Source: Sceloporus undulatus
Taxonomy: Eukaryota > Chordata > Lepidosauria > Squamata > Phrynosomatidae
Assembly: GCF_019175285.1 (NCBI RefSeq)
Contig: NC_056526.1
Location: 15,514,586-15,578,585, forward strand
Direction: 5' to 3'
Length of the DNA: 64,000 nucleotides
This document shows positions 43,353 to 55,874 of the stretch, in pieces (the first letter of the stretch is position 1; each line of letters opens with the position of its first letter). The position numbers were made by a program, and so were the translations under genes. Below the pieces are notes generated by a model. That model was given only the letters and a program-made list of their open reading frames with translations, had not been told where the DNA came from and made no database searches.

Positions 43353-44062
43353 CTATGTTTAGAAAGATACTTGGAGAACTCCAAAGAAAATGTTAAAAGA
43401 GCCATAACTTAACAAATTATGCAATTTAACTGAGTTTCCATGGAAAATTCTATCCATGACTCAAAGATGAATTGTGACTTTAAATATGCTTCCTTTTTTT
43501 CTGTGTAATATTTACTGTGTAATAAGGTGTTTATAAAGCTAGCACAGATGCTTTCAAAATCCAGCTCACCAATGATTTAGACTGATGTAACACACCATTT
43601 GCCACTGATTATCTTAGTTAGCTAAGCCATAAAGTCCTTTTTAAATATGAATAGCAAGAACCTGGGCAATTAATAATTATTATGGCAAATGTCACTGATT
43701 TCAGATTATAAAACTTAATAGACTATTACCATTAAAACATGTGCTTCTTATGATGAGGCTGTGTACTAACCTGTGCTCGGTGCATTTCTTGTTCACTGCA
43801 TTGCTTCTTGATAATCATTTATATCAGTTGTGCACACTAAGGGTACTAGGAACCAAACAAGCATCCAAATTTACTATCCATCAGCACTGATGTGGAAACC
43901 AATCAATTTTATTGGTTGCATATTGGCTACTAATTGATCACAAGAGAAGGAACTAAAATATAATCATGGGATCAGTTTAGCCACACTTCTTAGAGCTATG
44001 TATGATGTCCCATGGAATGCCCCAGATTGTTTGAAAACAGGTAGTTATTACCTGACATTATA

Positions 44063-44316
44063 CAGTGGTACCCCGGGTTACGAAAATAATCCGTTCCGCG
44101 GCGCCCTTCGTAACCCGAAATCTTTCGCAAGCCGAAAAAGCCATAGGCGCTAGCGCTGGAAGCCGCGATTTGGTGCGAAAAAGCGCCGAAAAGCACCAAA
44201 TTTTTTTTTCGTAAGCCGAAAAAAAACCCGTAACCCGGAACAGTTTTTTCCTATAGAATTTTTTCGTATCCCGGAAATTTCGTAACGCGGTGCTTTCGTA
44301 TCCCGGGGTACCACTG
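44063..44316. mobile_element. Mariner/Tigger-type MITE, right arm only
   Basis: 254 bp with matching ends CAGTGGTACCCCGGGTTACG and, inverted, CAGTGGTACCCCGGGATACG, flanked by TA (44061-44062 and 44317-44318). The interior is CpG-rich, with repeated cgtaacccg motifs. The left arm has an empty site with one TA at 40643-40644. Confidence 0.9.
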
Positions 44317-45589
44317 TATTTCACAAATGAATGTTTCTAGTGAAAAATATTCAATTAAGTTTGCTTAAGTACAGAACCACTCTTAGGAAGATTTTATTTT
44401 ATGTTTTGTTTTCTACAAAGAGCTCAAGATTGCAGACATGATCCTCTTACCATCACAGCATCCCTATAAGGTAGATTAAGCTGAGATAGCAAATGAACCA
44501 AATTTGGGCAATGTGCTTCACAGATGGGTGGAGATTTGATCCTGAATCTTCACAATTCTAGCCCAACACTCAACTTACTACAACCCATTTATTCTCCCTA
44601 TGGGGTACCATGCAAGCTGGTTTGGCACATACCGGCCTGTCCCTGCAATTTTAGTGCCAAAGTTCTGAACATGGAGCAATCCTCTTTTCAAAGAGGCATG
44701 GGGAGACTGAAGGAGTTGTCTAAGGCAGCAGATTCTAAGTTCTATGAGGGACACAAAGTGATAGTTATTTACTTTGGTTGGCATTCTTTATTATAGTTAC
44801 ATACTGTATTCATAACCTAGAGATCTGTAGCTGCTCCATATTCAGTAAGACTATTTAGTCATAACTGTGGCACTATTGGCATGCTCATAATCAATCTCCC
44901 AGCTCACCTTAGCAGCCAGAAGCCACTTTGGATGAAAAAGATCTGTTCAGCTGCAAGGAGGAGGTGGATGTTATGGCCCAGGTTTACTCAGGCCCCAAGC
45001 AGATGGGGCCAAAGGATCAGTCACAGCCCGCTCCCACCCTAATTGCTCTCCATTTGTCATAGGACTACAGTGACCACACACCGTGGTCCTGAGACCACCA
45101 GCAAGGAGTGTTCTTTTGTATTTCTTTTTGTACTGGGTTTCAGCCACCTCAGGCGACCGCAGTAGAGCTTCAGCTTCATCGGGGGATATGAATCATCTGA
45201 ACACCACACCCTTGGATTGGGTTGAAGCCAGAGCTTTTGGCCTAGCTGTTGTGGATCTCAGTTGCCAATTTGTGGCCTGGGAATATACCTATAAAGTACA
45301 GAGTGTAACCTGGTGGAACCTATAGAATATAGCATATAGGGTATAAGAAATAATGTAGAAAGCTAGATGTACTAGAATGTGTGTGTATGTATTATTACAA
45401 GTATTAGCTTAAATCTGAGCAAAATACCTCCTCAGAAGTAAAGAAGATAACATATTAGAATGCCGGTGCTTCTAACAAAACTGTGAGATGTGAGGAGATG
45501 TGACCTGTAGTAATCACCTAGCATGTGTAATAACTAATGTAATTAGAACCTTAACCAGCCAAAGACTTCCACTTGGCTTCAGGTAGGGT

Positions 45590-47075
45590 TATGGCTAAGA
45601 TCTTTATTTTAGTTCTTACTGTCAAGAAGTTCCTCCTAAGGATTAGGTAGAATATCTTTTCCTGTAGTTTGAATACATTGCTTCATGCCCCAGTCTCAGA
45701 AGCAATAAGAAAAGTTTGCTCAATCCTCAATATAACATCCCTTGAAATATTTGAACATGGCTATCATGTTACCTCTTAACCTTATCTTCTACAGGCTGAA
45801 CTCCCGAAGCCACTCCTCATAGGGCATGGTTTCCAGACTTTTTAACATTTTGGTTGCACTCTTCTGGACATGCTACAGCATGTCAAAATCCTTCTTGAAT
45901 TGTGATGACCACAACTGGACACAATATTCCAGATGAGGTCTGACCAAAACATAATAGAGTGGGACTATTATTTTCCTCAATGTAGTTTTGATGCAACCTT
46001 GAATAGCATTGACTTTCTTAGCTGCCACATCAGATTGCTGACTCAAGTTCAGCCTGTGCTCTACTAAGACTCCTAGATATCTTTTGCATGTGTTGCTATC
46101 AAGCAGGTGTCACCCATCCTATATCTGTGTATTTCATTTTTACTACCCAAGAGTAATATCCTACATTTCTCCTTGTGGAACTTCATTTTTTTTCTTGACC
46201 CAGCTTTCTAATCTATTATGAATTCTGTCTTGACAGACAGAATTCTGTTTTCTTTGACCCAGCTTTCTAATCTATTATGAATTCTGATCCTGTCTTTTGG
46301 GTATTAACTACCCCTCCTAATTTAGTGCAGTGGGCCCTTGCCTTACACGGGAATCCAGCCTGGACCCCTCCACATAAAGAAAATAACATGCATGCTTGAG
46401 CATGATGCATGGTGCTTGTGCGTGATGCATGGTGCTCATGCATGATGTGAAGTGTGGCACGTGTGCCACAGGCGCACACACCATTGCAACCCCATCACGC
46501 AGCTTTCAGCATAAGATGAAAGCCACGTAAAAGGCACCCACGTATGATGCAGGACCACTGTATCATCTGCAGATCTGATAAGTATACCCTCTATTCCATC
46601 ATCCAAGTCATTGATACAGATGTTGAATAGCCCTGGGCCTGGGGCAGATCCTTGTGGCACTTTACTAGTCACTTCTCTCAGGATGCTGAAGAGCCATTGT
46701 TGAGTACCCTTTGGGTTTGGTAGGTTAACTGATTACAAATCCACCTAACAGTCACATTTTTAAACCCACATTTTACTAACTTTTTTTGGCAAGAATATCA
46801 TGGGGGACCTTGTCAAAGGTCTTACTGAAATCAAGATACACTACATCCACAGCATACCCATCATCTATCAAGCTTTTGACTCTGTCAAAAAAAGAGGTAA
46901 GATTATTCTGGCAAGACTTGTTTTTGAAAACCCATGCTGTTTTTGTTTGTTTGTTTGTTTGTTTGTTTCTGATCATGGCATTCCTTTCTAAGTGTTTACA
47001 GATGGTTTAATTATCTGCTCTAGAATTTTTCCTGGTATTGATGTCAGGCTGACTGAGTGGTAATTATTCAGCCCC
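45590..47075 (-). mobile_element. CR1 LINE, RT to 3' end
   Basis: Minus strand: FDRVKSLIDDGYAVDVVYLD then FSKTFDKVPHDIL; KVPQGSAPGPGLFNICINDL; and further on GGVVNT. These are the RT core motifs of chicken-type CR1. The 3' end is at about 45600 (gtcaagaagttcctcctaag). Broken frames, old copy. Confidence 0.8.
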
Positions 47076-47774
47076 CCCCTTTTTTTTTTTAAAGATGGGG
47101 ACAACATTTCCCCTCCTCCTCTGCTGGGACCTCTCCTGTTTTTAAAAATTATTTACAGTGGTTGTGAGATTACTTCTGCCAGTTCCTTTCATACCCTTGG
47201 TATTATGAATGTTTATTAATGTAACAGAAGTTGTTAAGATTTAACACTGGTCAAGAAATTTAATAGATTCCTGTTTAGAGATACTGTATGTAGTGCCTCA
47301 ACTGATGAGACTGTATTCCTTGATGGATAAATGGTTATGTTACAAGAGGCAGAACTCTGTATAAGTGATAGCCTTTATAAAATGTCTGTCTAATATGATT
47401 ATGAAAAATATGAAAGAACCTGATTGATGAATATATGGCTGAGCTATACTGTTTAAAAGGGCACTGTTCCTGTATGTGATAACTATTAAAGAGGCTGTTG
47501 AAGAGATTAAGAGAGATAAAAGTTCAGTCCTTATGAAAGTGTAACATCTTAATAGCCAGATGATGTACTAAAATGAATGTATGATGCCTTATATGTAATG
47601 TGATGAAAACAAATATCCAGACACTGACAGACATGCCTGTGCTTCTCCCTAAGGGGAATGAATATATTGGTATATGTATATATCTACAAATAATACATAG
47701 TCTAATAAATAGCCTGCTCATTAAATATCCTGAGATTCCAGTACTTAAGAATGCTTACATTTAGTGTTCCAATA

Positions 47775-48260
47775 CAAAGTGTTGGTTATTACCTTTAAAA
47801 CTCTAAATGGGCCCGGGTTACTTGAGGGAACGCCTCTCCCTACACAATCCGCCCCGCACTCTCAGAACATCTGGGAGGAAGACTACGTAAAAACCAGGCT
47901 GGTGACTACTTCCCACAGAGCATTTTCTGCCATGGCCCCCAAGTTGTGGAATGAACTGCTGGAGGAGATCCGTCTCATTACCACTCTCGATGATTTCAAG
48001 AAAGCGCTGAAGACGGATTTCTTCCAGCGAGCCTACACAACAAATCTACTGTGAAACATCTCACTTCTGCTAGTATGGTATGTTCTTATGAAGAGTTGAA
48101 AAATTGTAAATTATATTGTATGGATAGTATGTAGATTGTAAGCTTTGTATTTGTTATGTTTTTACTGATGTAATATACTGACTGCTCTAATCCCGCCAGA
48201 ATCCATAGGGAGAGGTGGGAAATAGAAATAAATTTATTATTATTATTATTATTATTAGTG
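47775..48260 (+). mobile_element. L2-clade LINE 3' end
   Basis: Encodes YKVLVITFKTLNGPG, then SHRAFSAMAPKLWNELLEEI and LDDFKKALKTDFFQRAYTT followed by a stop, a 3' UTR and a (TTA)n tail. Diverged from the 42428 copy, so a different L2 subfamily or an older insertion. Confidence 0.8.
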
Positions 48261-48406
48261 TTGATGTTAACTCTGACTGTCTGGTTTTAACCACCATCAC
48301 AGATTTGGCACTCAGGTGGCCAGAAGGTGATACCAGAATCCAGATTATCTGAGAAGTGGCAAGGTCCCTCAGTCTAAAGATATAGAGTTGGGAAACCATG
48401 TCTGTC

Positions 48407-48839
48407 AATGTTTCCAGCCCCATCCCAACAAGAAGTGAGACAGAGACAATAAGATGCAGGAAGCCTGTTGCAATTGTCTATTACAGCCTTGCTTGCTGGT
48501 GGGAGGGAACCTGGAAGGATCATCCTTCTTGTGCTAACTGGTAGTTGAACAGACCTCCTTTGCCCAATTCAGCTGATGGCTGTTAAGGTGCACGGGGGGG
48601 GGGGGGGCTCAGAGACATTACTAAGTTATGCACACAGAACTAAGTAGCTGATGTTCAACATTATCATGTGTCATTATCGTGTTTTTACTGCCAGAGATGG
48701 AGAGAGGTGTTTGTTGGATGTTCTGCCTCATGTAGCATAATAATTTGGCTTGGGTTTGGGTGCTATGCATCTTAACTTTAATAGGTTGGATTTGACCTTT
48801 TCCAATACAGTACAGTTCAGGGATGAAGACTGGTGCAGT
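48407..48839. other. Intergenic, nothing recognised
   Basis: A poly-G run at 48594-48607; otherwise no recognised feature. Confidence 0.35.
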
Positions 48840-48935
48840 GTTTTGCCTTCCCAGTAGATTTACTATCTTTGGCATCTTGACCACACTCTGATATTGTGTG
48901 CCACATGTGTTCTGGTTTTCATCTGTCAAAAGAAC
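48840..48935 (-). repeat. Interspersed repeat X, fragment
   Basis: The reverse strand reads gatgaaaaccagaacacatg and agagtgtggtcaagatgcca, as at 8620-8660. Confidence 0.6.
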
Positions 48936-50144
48936 TCAACTTTGTCTGCCAGTTTCAGGGGCAACCCCAAGTCTAACATCACATTTACTTCTGTTCAGTG
49001 TGTGTGCCTTGTTGTGATGACATTTTAAGGCCTGAATTAGATTTGAGATTCTCCACACACCCACACCCACACCAACCACACATGTTGCTGACTCTTTAAA
49101 CAATCAAGATATTTAAGGTGAAAAATGTTGTCATCTGCCAGTGAATGCTGTCATCAGCTTTCAACCAAATTAAATTTCTTATTTGCTATCAACACTGATC
49201 CCTTGTACGCCTCTGATTAATCTCTACTTTATGCTTCAGGCTACAAATAACTCAATAGCCATGATTTTGAAAAGGGAGGGAAAGCTGGAGGGGGGAGGAA
49301 GAGTCAAGTTCTCCTCATTTTATTTAATTTCTCCCCTTCTTTTTCTTTTTTCTTTTTTCTTTTTCCTTTTTTTTTTTTTTTTTTTTTTTTTTGACAAGTT
49401 TCTACACAAAGATAAGAACCATGGCAGGATGCTGAATAGCTCTATCTGGGTTTGATGTTGCTTTCAACATATGGCTCGAAAATTCAGAACAGATCTATCA
49501 TTTGGCCCAGTCCACATAATTGATTCATAAGTCAGCTGCATCAGGCAGGTTTTGATGGTATCTTTATAAATAGGTTGCTGCTTTCAAAAGTGCCTGATGA
49601 TATCTCTCATATTGACATGAAAGGCATTTGGAGGTTGGAATAGGCTATAATTACAGGTGCTCTTGGACTTGAGGATGAGAGCTGGCTGCTGCTGTGCAAA
49701 TGAAACAAGTGCTTTTTTTGTAAAAGAAAATTCACATTTCTCCATCTTATTTTTAAAATTTTGAACTGGAATGTAGAGAAGGAATGCTTTGTTGATCTCT
49801 TATGATTTTATGATATTTCATGCTACATATCAGGGCTGGCCCAGGATATGTTACTGTCTGAAGAAGAGACCAAAATTCCACCATCAACACCATTCCACCG
49901 ATAGAAGTTTACTGGAAGTTGAATGTTTCTTTAACAGTGGTGATGGGAAATGCAGAAGACTAGCTTAGCATGTGGAGAACAATCCATGGTGTACCCATAG
50001 CTTATCTGCAAAGTTTACAGTGCTCTATAAATAATTATTATTAATAATAAAAATAATAATATTCCCCATCCTCAAGTAGTCTTCAGCCTGAGGCAGCTGC
50101 CTCATACTAGGGTCAACCTAGGGTCAGCATTGCAGCTGTCCCAT
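48936..50144. other. Intergenic, nothing recognised
   Basis: Holds a T-rich tract at 49337-49392 ending in about 27 T. This could be the poly-A of a minus-strand retrocopy, but no body of one is recognisable. Confidence 0.35.
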
Positions 50145-50545
50145 ACTCTCCTATTTGGCAAGAACAGCTCTAGTCAATCCTTTGCTGTCCCACTTTCTCA
50201 GCTGTTTTAGAATGTTCCAGTTTCTTTCTCCTCCTCCCATTTTTCTCCTCTGTTACTTTAGCTTCTGAAAACTAAATTCAAAGTGCAAAAGTAATTTGCA
50301 CTGATTCAATTCAGCAGAAAGGAGAGAAGAAGAAGGGGCAGCGTCTTGCCATTTCTTATTATTTTGATGGGAGGGTTTTTTTAAAGCCTTTCCTAAATGC
50401 TATACAAAACTTCCAGGGTTTTTCTGTTTAAAATAGTAGTTTTGTGAGGTTTTCCTCATTAATAAATTTTGCCCACTTATTACCTGGCCATGCCCCGTTG
50501 ACTACATTCTGATGTTGCTCAGACATAATGTCCTGGTTTTCATTT
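50145..50545 (-). repeat. Interspersed repeat X, near full length
   Basis: The plus strand shows the family reversed: tgctgtcccactttctcagc, then aaagtgcaaaagtaatttgc, and at the far end ttaataaattttgcccac and gtcctggttttcatt. Confidence 0.7.
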
Positions 50546-50911
50546 CCAAACAGGTTGAAAATATACAGTCACTTTTTTTTATTCACTGGAGTAAAACAGC
50601 CAGCTGGCTGCCGCAGTGTTGCCTCCTCCTCCTCCATTAACACCACCCCACTGACCATCTTCATTTTGTCTAATGGCAGGGATGGCTTTGAGATATGTAG
50701 CACACATTCATTAAGCAGAGTTGATGGTGGCATGTGGAATAAGACTGCAGTAGGAGGCATGTAGGTGTGAAGAGGGCATACAACTATTGTGGGAGTTGGA
50801 ATTTCTAGGCAGGAAGAGGTCTATGCTCCTTCCCATGCCTCTGCACCATCATGCAGTCTTCATGGCCATGGTACTCTCTGGAGTTTCTGGCCTGATTTAG
50901 GGCAAGCAGAG

Positions 50912-51142
50912 GCCTGTTACAGACTGCCAAAATAAAGCTGCTTTGGGTCTCTTTGGAGGTATGGTGTTTAAATGATGCATGCACCCTAAGAATCTGGAAG
51001 CTGCACCAAAGCTGCACTCCAGTGCTTAGGAATGGAGTGTGGCTTTGGTGTGACCTCCAGACTCTTAGGACCCATGCATCATTTAAACACCATACCTCCA
51101 AAGAGACCCAAAGCAGCTTTATTTTGACAGTCTGTAACAGGC
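50912..51142. mobile_element. Short palindromic MITE with CAGAG duplication
   Basis: 231-bp foldback. Ends GCCTGTTACAGACTGCC and, inverted, GCCTGTTACAGACTGTC. Flanks CAGAG at 50907-50911 and 51143-51147 are identical. Inner arms: aaaataaagctgctttggg, aggtatggtgtttaaatgat. Confidence 0.85.
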
Positions 51143-51427
51143 CAGAGATTCTTTTTACTCCAAAGAATTGCCCTAGAGCATGGATTGGATCCATGAGTCA
51201 CACATTTTGGCCCAGTGTGTCATAAACAGGTCAGTATGAGAATGGGGTGGGACTATTTCCTTTCCTCAACTTGTACACAGCCCAAGGCGCATGGTCTCCT
51301 TTAAATTTCTTGATTGAAAGCTGTGAAGGGCTTTAAGGTCTAGCAAACCATTAATCTTGTCTTGTTATCAGGGTTGGCCCAAGAGATTTTGCTGCCACAG
51401 TGGTAGAGAACAAGAAGATGTACTTCT
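51143..51427. other. Intergenic, nothing recognised
   Basis: Unclassified sequence. Confidence 0.35.
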
Positions 51428-51672
51428 TGTGCCAGAGCCCTGGTGGCACAGTGGTTAAATGCCTGTACTACAGCCACTCACTTACAAACCAGAAGATGGT
51501 GAGTTCAATATCAGCCAGGGGCTAAGGCTAGACTCAGGCTTGCATCCTTCCCAGGTTGCGAAAATGAGTACCCAGCTTGTTGGGGGCAATTAACTTACAC
51601 ATTGTAAACCATTTAGGGATTGTTTAAATGTACTGATAAGCGGTATAGGAATGTACTTGCTATTGCTATTGC
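51428..51672 (+). mobile_element. Sauria-type SINE, full length
   Basis: Head ccctggtggcacagtggtta, body gagtacccagcttgttgggg, then attgtaaaccatttaggg and the BovB-like tail ctgataagcggtataggaa, with a ttgctattgct end. Confidence 0.9.
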
Positions 51673-51859
51673 TATGTTCAGAAACCAACTAGCTCAGGAG
51701 TTGAACAAATGTTCAAAACTCTGATGCCATTTAGCAGCATTTATTCACTGATGTCTAATGGAATGGTTGGCCCTGGCTGGTACAGTATGACCTACTTAGA
51801 CAGGCCTCAGTTTTCCAAAGGATTGGGGAGACAACTTTAACATTACATTCTCCTTGAGA

Positions 51860-52030
51860 GGATGTTCCCTAACATGTTGAGATTATTGGCTCATCTTGCT
51901 CAGCGGTGTCTGCACTACTAAGTGGTGGCTCCTTAGAATGGAGCATAGGACATTTTCCCAGCTTTAACTGGTGATGCAGAGGTTGAACTCAAGACCCTCT
52001 ATATGCAAAACATGGACCCTACCATTAAAC
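51860..52030 (-). mobile_element. tRNA-type SINE, decayed
   Basis: Plus strand ends in ggttgaactcaagaccc, ctatatgcaaaacatgg and accattaaactacag, which is the complement of a tRNA head with B box then A box. Different family from the CORE and Sauria SINEs. Confidence 0.6.
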
Positions 52031-52225
52031 TACAGTCTATTCAAGGACAATGGAGCAACACACAGACACACACACACATCTTTCCTCCCAATACAAATCT
52101 CATGGAGAGACAATAAATGAATGATGACAAATAGAATGCACTGAGGTCACTGACTCAAAAAAAAAAAAAAACCAACAAAAAATCACAAAACACAAAACAA
52201 AACAAACAACAACAACAACAAACCC

Positions 52226-52745
52226 AGGCCTGGAGGTTTATTGACATATTCATTTTTATTCCAGCCTATATCACAAATATCCCTAGTGGTTTACAATAAA
52301 ATCAGTTTCAACCATTTTAAATTCAGAACTATAAAAATAATTTAAAAATTCCAAACATGTGCTAACTAATTTAAAAGTTAAAGCAGTCTAATAATGCACA
52401 TTGGGTGCTCCTGTTGTGCTCCAGCACTTCCAGCACTGTTCATCAGTACCCATTGTGCATCAGTCATGGTGCTTCCACTGGCTACCATTTGCAATGGATG
52501 TCCATATATTGTAACATCATGGCAGCTTCTAAGGGAATATGGATTATGGACATTGCAAACTACTCAGTTCAGTGCTGTGTACACACAAGGCCATCTATGG
52601 GGATGTTTTCCTGTGCTGAAATGAAGCCAGCATTGACACCAACTCTATCTTCAAGGGGACAGCATTCCACAACTTGGGTGCTACAATAGAATGTAGCAGC
52701 CCAACACACTCCTGGACAAAGAAGCCTTGTCCTTTCTTGCTAGAT
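52226..52745 (-). mobile_element. L2-type LINE 3' end, decayed
   Basis: Minus strand encodes VAPKLWNAVPLK, the conserved L2 C-terminal motif, then a 3' UTR ending in attgtaaaccactaggg and tgaatatgtcaataaac text near 52226. Confidence 0.65.
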
Positions 52746-54224
52746 TTAAAAATTGGCCAAATATTCATAGGTTTCCATTTGTATTTGTAATGCAGGATTT
52801 TTTTAAATCAAATGTGTGCACATAATTTTCTCCTAGGAGAGCTCATCCTCCACGCTGTTCTGCACCGCCTTCTGGCTACAAGCAAGTGTTCCTTGTTCCC
52901 TCTCTCTAAATAGGTGAGAAGGAATAATTTTCTCATTTCACTTTGATTTGGGGATAGCCTAGCCTTTAGCTAAAACTTACTTTCAAAAGAGAACACAGTT
53001 CTTGCTGTGTGCATTCGAATGAAAAGCTGTGGACAAGTGTGGTTGGTACTTTATGCATAATGCTTAATGACATTGTCAGGGATCATCCTTAGATTTTAGG
53101 CTTTGGCCCAGAAATCACATGGTCTGAGATGATCCTGACTTGGAAACCATATTAGAAACCATATCAGACATGCAGTACACTTTTGGCTGAAAGTTTCTTT
53201 CTCCCTGAAAGTCCACATTTTGCTCTAAAATAGCACAAGCCCATGAAAACTTGATACAAGTTTCTTGTTGTGATTTTTTAGCAACAGGAGGGGATAACTA
53301 GAATATAAATGGCAGCGTATACAATAGAAGCTGACATGTTCCAGATGTGATGTTCAACTACATCATATCAAAACTGAAAATGTCATTAAATCTGAAGGGG
53401 AAAATTTCTAAACATGGTCAGTAGAAGTGTTGATGTAGTGCGTCAAACAGCATAACTACCGTGAAACAGATTCATTAAATCATACACAACATTCCATTTT
53501 TATTTTCATCATGGCAAGTAGAGGTAGATATTTTGAATTTTTAGAGCTGTCCTTTCCCACTAATTCATTTTAGCATGGAAATACATTTCCTACTGGCAAG
53601 GCAACGTGGCTACAATTACAGGATTCAAGGAGAATTAGGCAATATGACAAGTAGAAATGGCTGGTGAAAGTGAAGAGAAATTGTCTAAAACAACTAAATC
53701 ATAGGGCAGCAATGGATGAGCTCCCTCCCAGCTCACCTCATAATTAATTCATCTTTTTTTTCTTAGCTGTCACAGAGTTCTCAGAAAAAATGCAAGCTTT
53801 CTGAGCTTAGGAAAACCAAGACTTGAGAATTTGCCCACAGCCCTCTGTATAACTTCTTCTTTCACTAAATACCCTTAAAACCAGGGGGACAGGGGAGAGA
53901 ACAGTTATCACAGACAGGATTAGGTTTTGTAGCCATTAGATTCATGATTTCCTGGGAAGCATTGAATTTTTAATTCCCTATGCCATCAAATTTAACAGAA
54001 GGCAGGGGAAACTTAGAGGGAGCTTCAGCTTCCAGACCCACTGGAATGAAATGAAACTCTTAAGCATACTCAAGTCCATCCAACATAAGGCCTATGAAAT
54101 ACATCTTGTCACCAGTAATACCTTGCCAGTCTCCCCCACCTTCTATTATGGTAAATTTGGTTAGGAAGGATAGAGCAGACTATCAGAGGGGACATGACTG
54201 GTATCAAACTCAACATGAGCCTGA
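52746..54224. other. Intergenic, nothing recognised
   Basis: No gene or classifiable repeat seen. Confidence 0.35.
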
Positions 54225-54331
54225 ATTTTGGAGACATATCATGAGAAGATGTGACTCACTAGAAAAGACAATGGTGTATGGCAAGGTAGAAGACAATAAG
54301 AAAAGAGGAAGAACTCATTACATAGATAAAA
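54225..54331 (+). mobile_element. BovB LINE fragment
   Basis: Encodes FWRHIMRRCDSLEKTMVYGK then VEDNKKRGRTHYIDKI, the BovB FGHIMRR...SLEK...GKVEG block. Confidence 0.8.
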
Positions 54332-54535
54332 TAATAGAAACATAGAGTTGGAAGAGACTCCGAGGGCCATCCAGTCCAAGCCCTGCTGTGTAGGAATACA
54401 CAATCAAAGCACTCAAAACATATGGTTGTCCAGACTCCATTTAAAAACCTCCAAAGAAGGAGCCTCCACTACACTCTGAATCAATGTATTCCACTGTCAA
54501 ATAGCTCACATCATCAGGGAGTTCTGTAGCCCCAA
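54332..54535 (-). mobile_element. CR1 LINE 3' end
   Basis: Starts with the reverse of the CR1 terminus (agaaacatagagttggaaga), then ccagtccaagccctgctg, and further on atttaaaaacctccaaagaa. Inserted directly next to the BovB fragment. Confidence 0.85.
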
Positions 54536-55181
54536 AACCAGCCCTCTGTCATCTCTTTGTGATCCTGATATCAAATTAATATCAGAAAGGATGTCTTAGA
54601 CAAGTAGCCCAAACAAGGGTTCCCCAGCACAGGAAATCAGTCACACCAGTTGATCCAGAGAGCTCAACATGGGAGAAGCCTAAGGCACTCAGCCATGATG
54701 GGATCTCTCAAAATCAGAATCAGCATAATCCTTAAACTATGGAAAGGTGGTAGTGAGCTGGATTGGGAGATTTTTTGCATACGGCAAACAATGGGAGTTT
54801 CCTTCTGGGAATGAAACTCTTTTTGTCTGGGAATGTTCATGCTGATTGTCCAGTTGTTACTGCATATCGCACCCCATTCTTCTCCCCTGGGAAAGTCATT
54901 TAAGCCCATCAGCTCCTAACATCCTGCCTTTAGGAGCCATTTGTGGGTATCAATGGAGATGCCTTGGTTCCAGCAAATTGATCTAGTCTGAAATTGAACA
55001 AGACCTCAGTCCGATTTCAAATCAGCATCTCCTCAAGCCAGCCCCCCCCCCCCCCCCGCCACAATGGTGTCTGAGCTATCTTCATTCTGGCATCTCCACA
55101 ATTGGAGCTATGCTTCGGGATAGGTATAGTATTGCCTCTTAGCCACCCTGCTATTTGCTACCATTTACTAGTTAATTCTCT
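54536..55181. other. Intergenic, nothing recognised
   Basis: A poly-C run at 55043-55057; otherwise no recognised feature. Confidence 0.35.

Positions 55182-55239
<58 letters not shown>
55182..55239 (+). repeat. (TG)n(AG)n microsatellite
   Basis: About 11 TG units followed by about 18 AG units. Confidence 0.95.
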
Positions 55240-55244
<5 letters not shown>

Positions 55245-55504
55245 GTGCAGGTTGATTTCTCTTTTTCATAAAATTATATTAATCCGGAAACTGTCTCTGG
55301 GTATGGAACCATTAGACAAAGGCATGATCCCTGCTTTCTATTAACAAAAGCTTTCTGCTGCTCCCCATTGTGGTAAACTAATTTTTCCATTGAATACAGT
55401 TAGTGAGTACTCCTTCAGGACCCCCTGAAATTTTGGTAACGGCTTTTCCTATGTTTAGGTAAAATCTACTCCCCCAATAGTTTGAACCCATTGCTCTGTG
55501 CCCT

Positions 55505-55706
55505 GTATCTAATCTGCACAGAAGAAATAATGCTGTTTGACACTTTAATTGTCATGGCTGCATCCTATGGAATTCTGGGATTTATAGCTTGTTGTGACAA
55601 CAGGATAAATATCTCACAAATGTACAAATCCCAGAATTCCATAGAACTGAATTGTGGCAGTTAAAATGGTGTCAAACTGCATTATTTTTGCAGTGCAGAT
55701 TAGTCC
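55505..55706. mobile_element. Palindromic MITE P, full copy
   Basis: Arms aataatgctgtttgacactt and, inverted, aataatgcagtttgacacca, ending in atctgcac-type termini. Confidence 0.75.
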
Positions 55707-55874
55707 TTAGTCTCTGGAGCAGCAGAAAAGAAACTTCCTCCTCGCCTCTGATAGGGTGACATGGAGGTCTCTCATTCAGAGAGTCACCATAAGTTGTAAT
55801 TGGCTTGATGGCAGTTAACAAAAGCATAAAATCCACATGGTTAAACATTAAAAATGGATATTCGTTTTGTTTTG

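Larger units (their letters stand above)
42428..48406. repeat. Right arm of 12-kb inverted repeat
   Basis: 5979 bp. It is 382 bp longer than the left arm, of which 256 bp is the mariner-type MITE with its TA. The sequence continues beyond 48406 without a partner. Regions 43360-44060 and 44320-45590 hold no recognised gene or repeat. Confidence 0.9.

Noticed and set aside
49337-49392. Poly-T as the poly-A tail of a minus-strand processed pseudogene
   Set aside because: No gene-like body, duplication or LINE end found next to it.
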